From NCBI GenBank assembly GCA_903901395.1, contig CAIUQW010000200.1:1-10278 (forward strand): a DNA stretch of 10,278 nt, given 5' to 3'. A program made the position numbers and the translations under genes. The notes below the pieces were generated by a model that was not told where the DNA came from, searched no databases, and saw only the letters and a list, made by a program, of their open reading frames with translations. Within the stretch, counting starts at the first letter, position 1. Every line of letters starts with the position of its first letter. Shown here piece by piece: positions 7,848 to 10,278 of the stretch. The DNA comes from an uncultured Chlorobiales bacterium. Its GTDB lineage: Bacteria; Bacteroidota; Chlorobiia; Chlorobiales; Chlorobiaceae.

Positions 7848-8375
7848 ATGTTCTTTTTTATGAGCCTTGTCGTAGCGGGCCAGAAACGCCGCTCCGAGCA
7901 GCGCGACCAGCAGCACGATGGAGACCATCTCGAATGGCAGCATGTAGCGTGACATGGTCTCGAAGCCGATGCGCTCTACGACGCTTCCCTGAAGCTGCAT
8001 CATGCCGGGCATCCAGCCTCCGGCGGCACTGGCGTTGTAGAAAGCAAACAGCAGACCACCAATCAGAAGCAGCGTCAACAGAACGCCGGGCACGACGTGA
8101 ATCACATCTGCCTTCAGCTCGGTCTGCATGATGGTGTTCGTGAACATGACGCCAAAGAGCAACAGCACCAGAATACCGCCGACATAGACGACCACCTGGG
8201 TCACGGCGATGAAGTCCGCGCTGAGAAAAACATAAAGTGCCGCCACGCCGAAAAAGGTGAAGAGCAGCGAGAATGCCGAGTAGATGATATTCTTCGAAAA
8301 GACCACGAACGCCGCCGACAGAACCGTCACGGCTGCGAAGATGTAGAAGATAATAGGGATGGTCAGTTGATTCAT
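7845..8375 (-). CDS. nuoJ: NADH-quinone oxidoreductase subunit J
   Basis: This is a five-helix membrane subunit of complex I (ND6 homologue) that lies between the quinone-site subunits and the proton pumps. The gene is placed at ATG 8375, giving 176 aa against about 184 in E. coli. The open frame continues upstream to 8549, but those 58 extra residues are Arg/Pro-rich, overlap the nuoI coding tail in another frame, and are not NuoJ-like. From Met at 8375 the protein begins MNQLTIPIIFYIFAAVTV. The conserved third-helix motif is seen as QVVVYVGGILVLLLFGVMF (about residues 54-72), including the conserved Tyr and the glycines of the pi-bulge. The C-terminus ends in a short basic, His-containing tail (KAHKKEH). 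No strong ribosome site precedes it; it starts 46 bp after the nuoI stop. Confidence 0.93.
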   Translation of the reverse strand: MNQLTIPIIFYIFAAVTVLSAAFVVFSKNIIYSAFSLLFTFFGVAALYVFLSADFIAVTQVVVYVGGILVLLLFGVMFTNTIMQTELKADVIHVVPGVLLTLLLIGGLLFAFYNASAAGGWMPGMMQLQGSVVERIGFETMSRYMLPFEMVSIVLLVALLGAAFLARYDKAHKKEH

Positions 8376-8421
8376 GATGATCTGCACTTGTTGGTAATCT
8401 CGTTTCCAGTCAGCAGCCGGT

Positions 8422-9087
8422 TCAGGCTTCACCCTCTTTTTGTTGCGGCGCGGGCTTTGGCGCGGGCTTCGGAGCCGGTTTGGCTGCCGGAGCGCCTGCG
8501 GCTCCCGCTGCGGCTTTCTCTTTTGCCGCCTGCGCCTGCTGTTCGGCAAGTTTCTTCTTCTTCGCTTCGGCCTCGATCTTCGAGAGGTTGCCGAAGTGAT
8601 AGAGCATATTCTTCACGTCGAACTCCGAGAAGTCGGCCACCGGCGTGTGATAGATACAATCAGTCGGGCAGACGCTGACGCAGATGCCGCAGGTCATGCA
8701 TTTGGCGGTATCGATGTCGAACACAGGCACCCACATGCGCTTCTGCTGACCGCCGGAGGTTTTGCCGCACGCCGCGAGATCATCGGCGGTTGCCTTGATG
8801 GTCTGAATTTCGATGCACTGCACCGGGCAGGCACGCTCGCACTGGCAGCAGCCGATGCAATCGTCGATATTGACATACAGACGATAACGTCCATGAGGCG
8901 GAGTCGGGATCGCCTCCTTCGGATACTGAAGGGTGCACAGGCCGTCAACCTGTTTGAAGTAATCGGCATCGTCGATACCGGCATCACCTTTGCGCTTCAC
9001 CGCATTGAAGAAGTGCTGGAGGGTGATGGCCATACCGGTGGCGATGGTGGTCGCGCCGATTTTTATATTACTGAAGTACTCACTCAT
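8422..9087 (-). CDS. nuoI: NADH-quinone oxidoreductase subunit I (2x[4Fe-4S] ferredoxin-like)
   Basis: This is the peripheral-arm subunit that carries clusters N6a and N6b and hands electrons toward NuoB and the quinone. It is 221 aa. Two [4Fe-4S] motifs are seen: Cys77, 80, 83 with Cys87 (CIGCCQCERACP) and Cys130, 133, 136 with Cys140 (CMTCGICVSVCP). The spacing of about 40 residues between them is wider than in a minimal ferredoxin fold but usual for NuoI. The N-terminal 30 residues form the amphipathic membrane-contact segment. After about residue 170 comes a charged, Ala/Lys/Glu-rich stretch ending in a proline-lysine repeat (202-215, repeats of KPAP) with no Fe-S role. This is a lineage-specific extension. 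The ATG at 9087 has only a weak purine-rich ribosome site; it follows nuoH by 56 bp. Confidence 0.95.
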   Translation of the reverse strand: MSEYFSNIKIGATTIATGMAITLQHFFNAVKRKGDAGIDDADYFKQVDGLCTLQYPKEAIPTPPHGRYRLYVNIDDCIGCCQCERACPVQCIEIQTIKATADDLAACGKTSGGQQKRMWVPVFDIDTAKCMTCGICVSVCPTDCIYHTPVADFSEFDVKNMLYHFGNLSKIEAEAKKKKLAEQQAQAAKEKAAAGAAGAPAAKPAPKPAPKPAPQQKEGEA

Positions 9088-9143
9088 GTTGTCTTGTCTT
9101 CTTGCTTGCCTGTATATGCTCTATGATTGCATCCACGATGCTG

Positions 9144-10223
9144 TTACCGGTAGATTTCCCAGATGGCCGTCAGCACGAACGAAACGAGCGCGAACGGCGT
9201 GAGCACCTTCCAGCAGAGATACATGAGCTGGTCTACCCTGAGTCTGGGAAGCGTCCAGCGAAGCCACATCTGCACGAAGATGAAGAAGAAGCCCTTCATG
9301 ATGATCCAGAAAGCGCCCCATGCCGGGCCGTTGGTCATGTCGTTGAGATGCAGTCCACCGATGTTCGGCAGCGGCGACGCCCAGCCGCCGAGGAAGGCGA
9401 CGGAGAGCACGGCGGAGACCATGAACATGCTGCCGTACTCCGCGAGGAAGATCACGGCGAACTTCATGCCGCTGTACTCGGTGAAGTAACCGGCGACAAG
9501 CTCGGATTCAGCTTCGGGAATGTCGAATGGCGCGCGGTTGGTCTCGGCAAGCGAGGAGATGAAGTAGATCAGGAACGGCAGCCAGGCAATCGGATTGTTG
9601 AACAGGAACCAGTGCATGAAACCGCCGGGGCCGGTCTGCATCACAGTGATCTGCTGCATGCTCAGGGTTCCGGCAAGCATCGCGGCGCAGAGCAGCGCGA
9701 TGGATGCGGGAATTTCGTAGCTCACGATCTGGGCAACGCTACGAACCGCGCCGTAGAGCGCCCATTTGTTGTTCGAGCCCCATCCGGCGGCAAGAATACC
9801 TACCACCTCGATGGCCACGATACCGACAGCGTAGAAGAGACCGACGTTCAGGTCAGCGCCGATGAAGGCCGGGCCGAAGGGCAGAACGGCGAAGGCGAGA
9901 AACGAACCGACGAAGAGAACGCCGGGGCCGATGACGAAGAGGAACTTGTCAGCCGCAGTCGGCACGATATCCTCTTTCTGAAGAAGCTTCAGGATGTCGG
10001 CCAGCGTCTGAAGAATACCCCAGAAACCAACCTCCATCGGGCCGAGCCTGTCCTGCATGAAGGCGGAAATCTTGCGCTCGCCGTAAACGCCGTAGGTCAG
10101 CGCGTAGAGAGCGATGAATACGAGCGGAATGACCGCAACGATAACCAGCCCGAGCGGAAACCAGCCTATGGAGAAGCCTGAAAGGGCGTCGGACCAGGTA
10201 TTGAGAGATGGTGATGAACTCAT
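9144..10223 (-). CDS. nuoH: NADH-quinone oxidoreductase subunit H (quinone-site membrane subunit)
   Basis: This is the membrane subunit (ND1 homologue) that forms much of the quinone chamber and joins the peripheral arm to the membrane arm. It is 359 aa with about eight helices. Family signatures are [16 protein letters not shown] (47-62), [13 protein letters not shown] (76-88), and [19 protein letters not shown] (224-242) followed by [14 protein letters not shown] (243-256), with the conserved acidic residues of the quinone-channel loop. In green sulfur bacteria the acceptor would be menaquinone or chlorobiumquinone (known for the group, inferred here). The ATG at 10223 is chosen because the protein then starts with a plausible short polar N-terminus ahead of helix 1; the ribosome site is weak. 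It is the first complete gene of the operon in this window. Confidence 0.96.
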   Translation of the reverse strand: MSSSPSLNTWSDALSGFSIGWFPLGLVIVAVIPLVFIALYALTYGVYGERKISAFMQDRLGPMEVGFWGILQTLADILKLLQKEDIVPTAADKFLFVIGPGVLFVGSFLAFAVLPFGPAFIGADLNVGLFYAVGIVAIEVVGILAAGWGSNNKWALYGAVRSVAQIVSYEIPASIALLCAAMLAGTLSMQQITVMQTGPGGFMHWFLFNNPIAWLPFLIYFISSLAETNRAPFDIPEAESELVAGYFTEYSGMKFAVIFLAEYGSMFMVSAVLSVAFLGGWASPLPNIGGLHLNDMTNGPAWGAFWIIMKGFFFIFVQMWLRWTLPRLRVDQLMYLCWKVLTPFALVSFVLTAIWEIYR

Positions 10224-10278
10224 ATCAATAAGGCGAACCTGCTTGAAATAAAAGTGTTGTCTTGAAAACGGTCAGCGG
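10224..10278 (-). other. gap upstream of nuoH, possibly with the very end of nuoD
   Basis: On the minus strand the window opens with C-CGC-TGA, which would fit the common NuoD/NdhH C-terminus ending in Asp-Arg-stop (stop at 10272-10274). Two other frames also stay open for up to 18 codons, so this is only suggestive. I see no terminator or convincing promoter in these 55 bp, so nuoH is most likely transcribed from further upstream. Confidence 0.25.

Noticed and set aside
8443..8484. Short tandem repeat as a mobile or CRISPR element
   Set aside because: It is a degenerate coding repeat (KPAP) inside nuoI, with no spacers or terminal repeats.
8376..8549. 58-codon upstream extension of nuoJ
   Set aside because: It is Arg/Pro-rich, reads over the nuoI coding tail in a different frame, and would add a basic region unknown in NuoJ. 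The ATG at 8375 gives a normal-length protein.
9102..10181. 359-residue plus-strand open frame opposite nuoH
   Set aside because: It shows the same charged, His/Glu/Arg-rich composition as other antisense shadows here and fully overlaps a secure NuoH gene.

Overview
The window reads as ordinary chromosome of a green sulfur bacterium (Chlorobiaceae, probably Chlorobaculum-like). This is inferred from the protein character, the moderately high GC content, and a nuo cluster that continues directly into hydrogenase genes. I could not run a database search, so the taxon is an inference. All nine convincing genes lie on the minus strand, so transcription runs from high to low coordinates.

Positions 10223 down to 1923 hold seven membrane-arm and adjoining genes of a type I NADH dehydrogenase / complex I in canonical order: nuoH, nuoI, nuoJ, nuoK, nuoL, nuoM, nuoN. 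The gaps between them are 56, 46, 9, 49, 42 and 38 bp, with no internal terminator, so they form one operon that enters from outside the right edge. NuoH and NuoI link the (unseen) peripheral arm to the membrane. NuoJ and NuoK form the proximal proton path, and NuoL, NuoM and NuoN are the three antiporter-like proton pumps. No nuoE, nuoF or nuoG is visible. The few bases before nuoH would fit the end of a nuoD gene, as expected for an 11-subunit, possibly ferredoxin-linked complex. That cannot be proven here.

A strong intrinsic terminator (1851-1890) closes the operon after nuoN. It is followed by an AT-rich regulatory gap with several inverted and direct repeats. A second operon then starts with hupS (593-1672), the Tat-exported small subunit of a group 1 [NiFe] uptake hydrogenase. 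It is followed after 18 bp by hupL, the large subunit, which is cut by the left edge after 191 codons. HupS carries all six cysteines that define the [4Fe-3S] proximal cluster of oxygen-tolerant membrane-bound hydrogenases.

Functionally, both operons feed or draw on the membrane quinone pool. Hup oxidises periplasmic H2 and passes electrons to quinone through a cytochrome b expected downstream. The Nuo complex couples quinone redox chemistry to proton translocation. I found no mobile element, CRISPR array, tRNA or rRNA, and no clearly new system. The points worth a second look are the six-Cys HupS, the His-rich loops of NuoL and NuoM, the low-complexity NuoI tail and NuoL insert, and the hupS leader.
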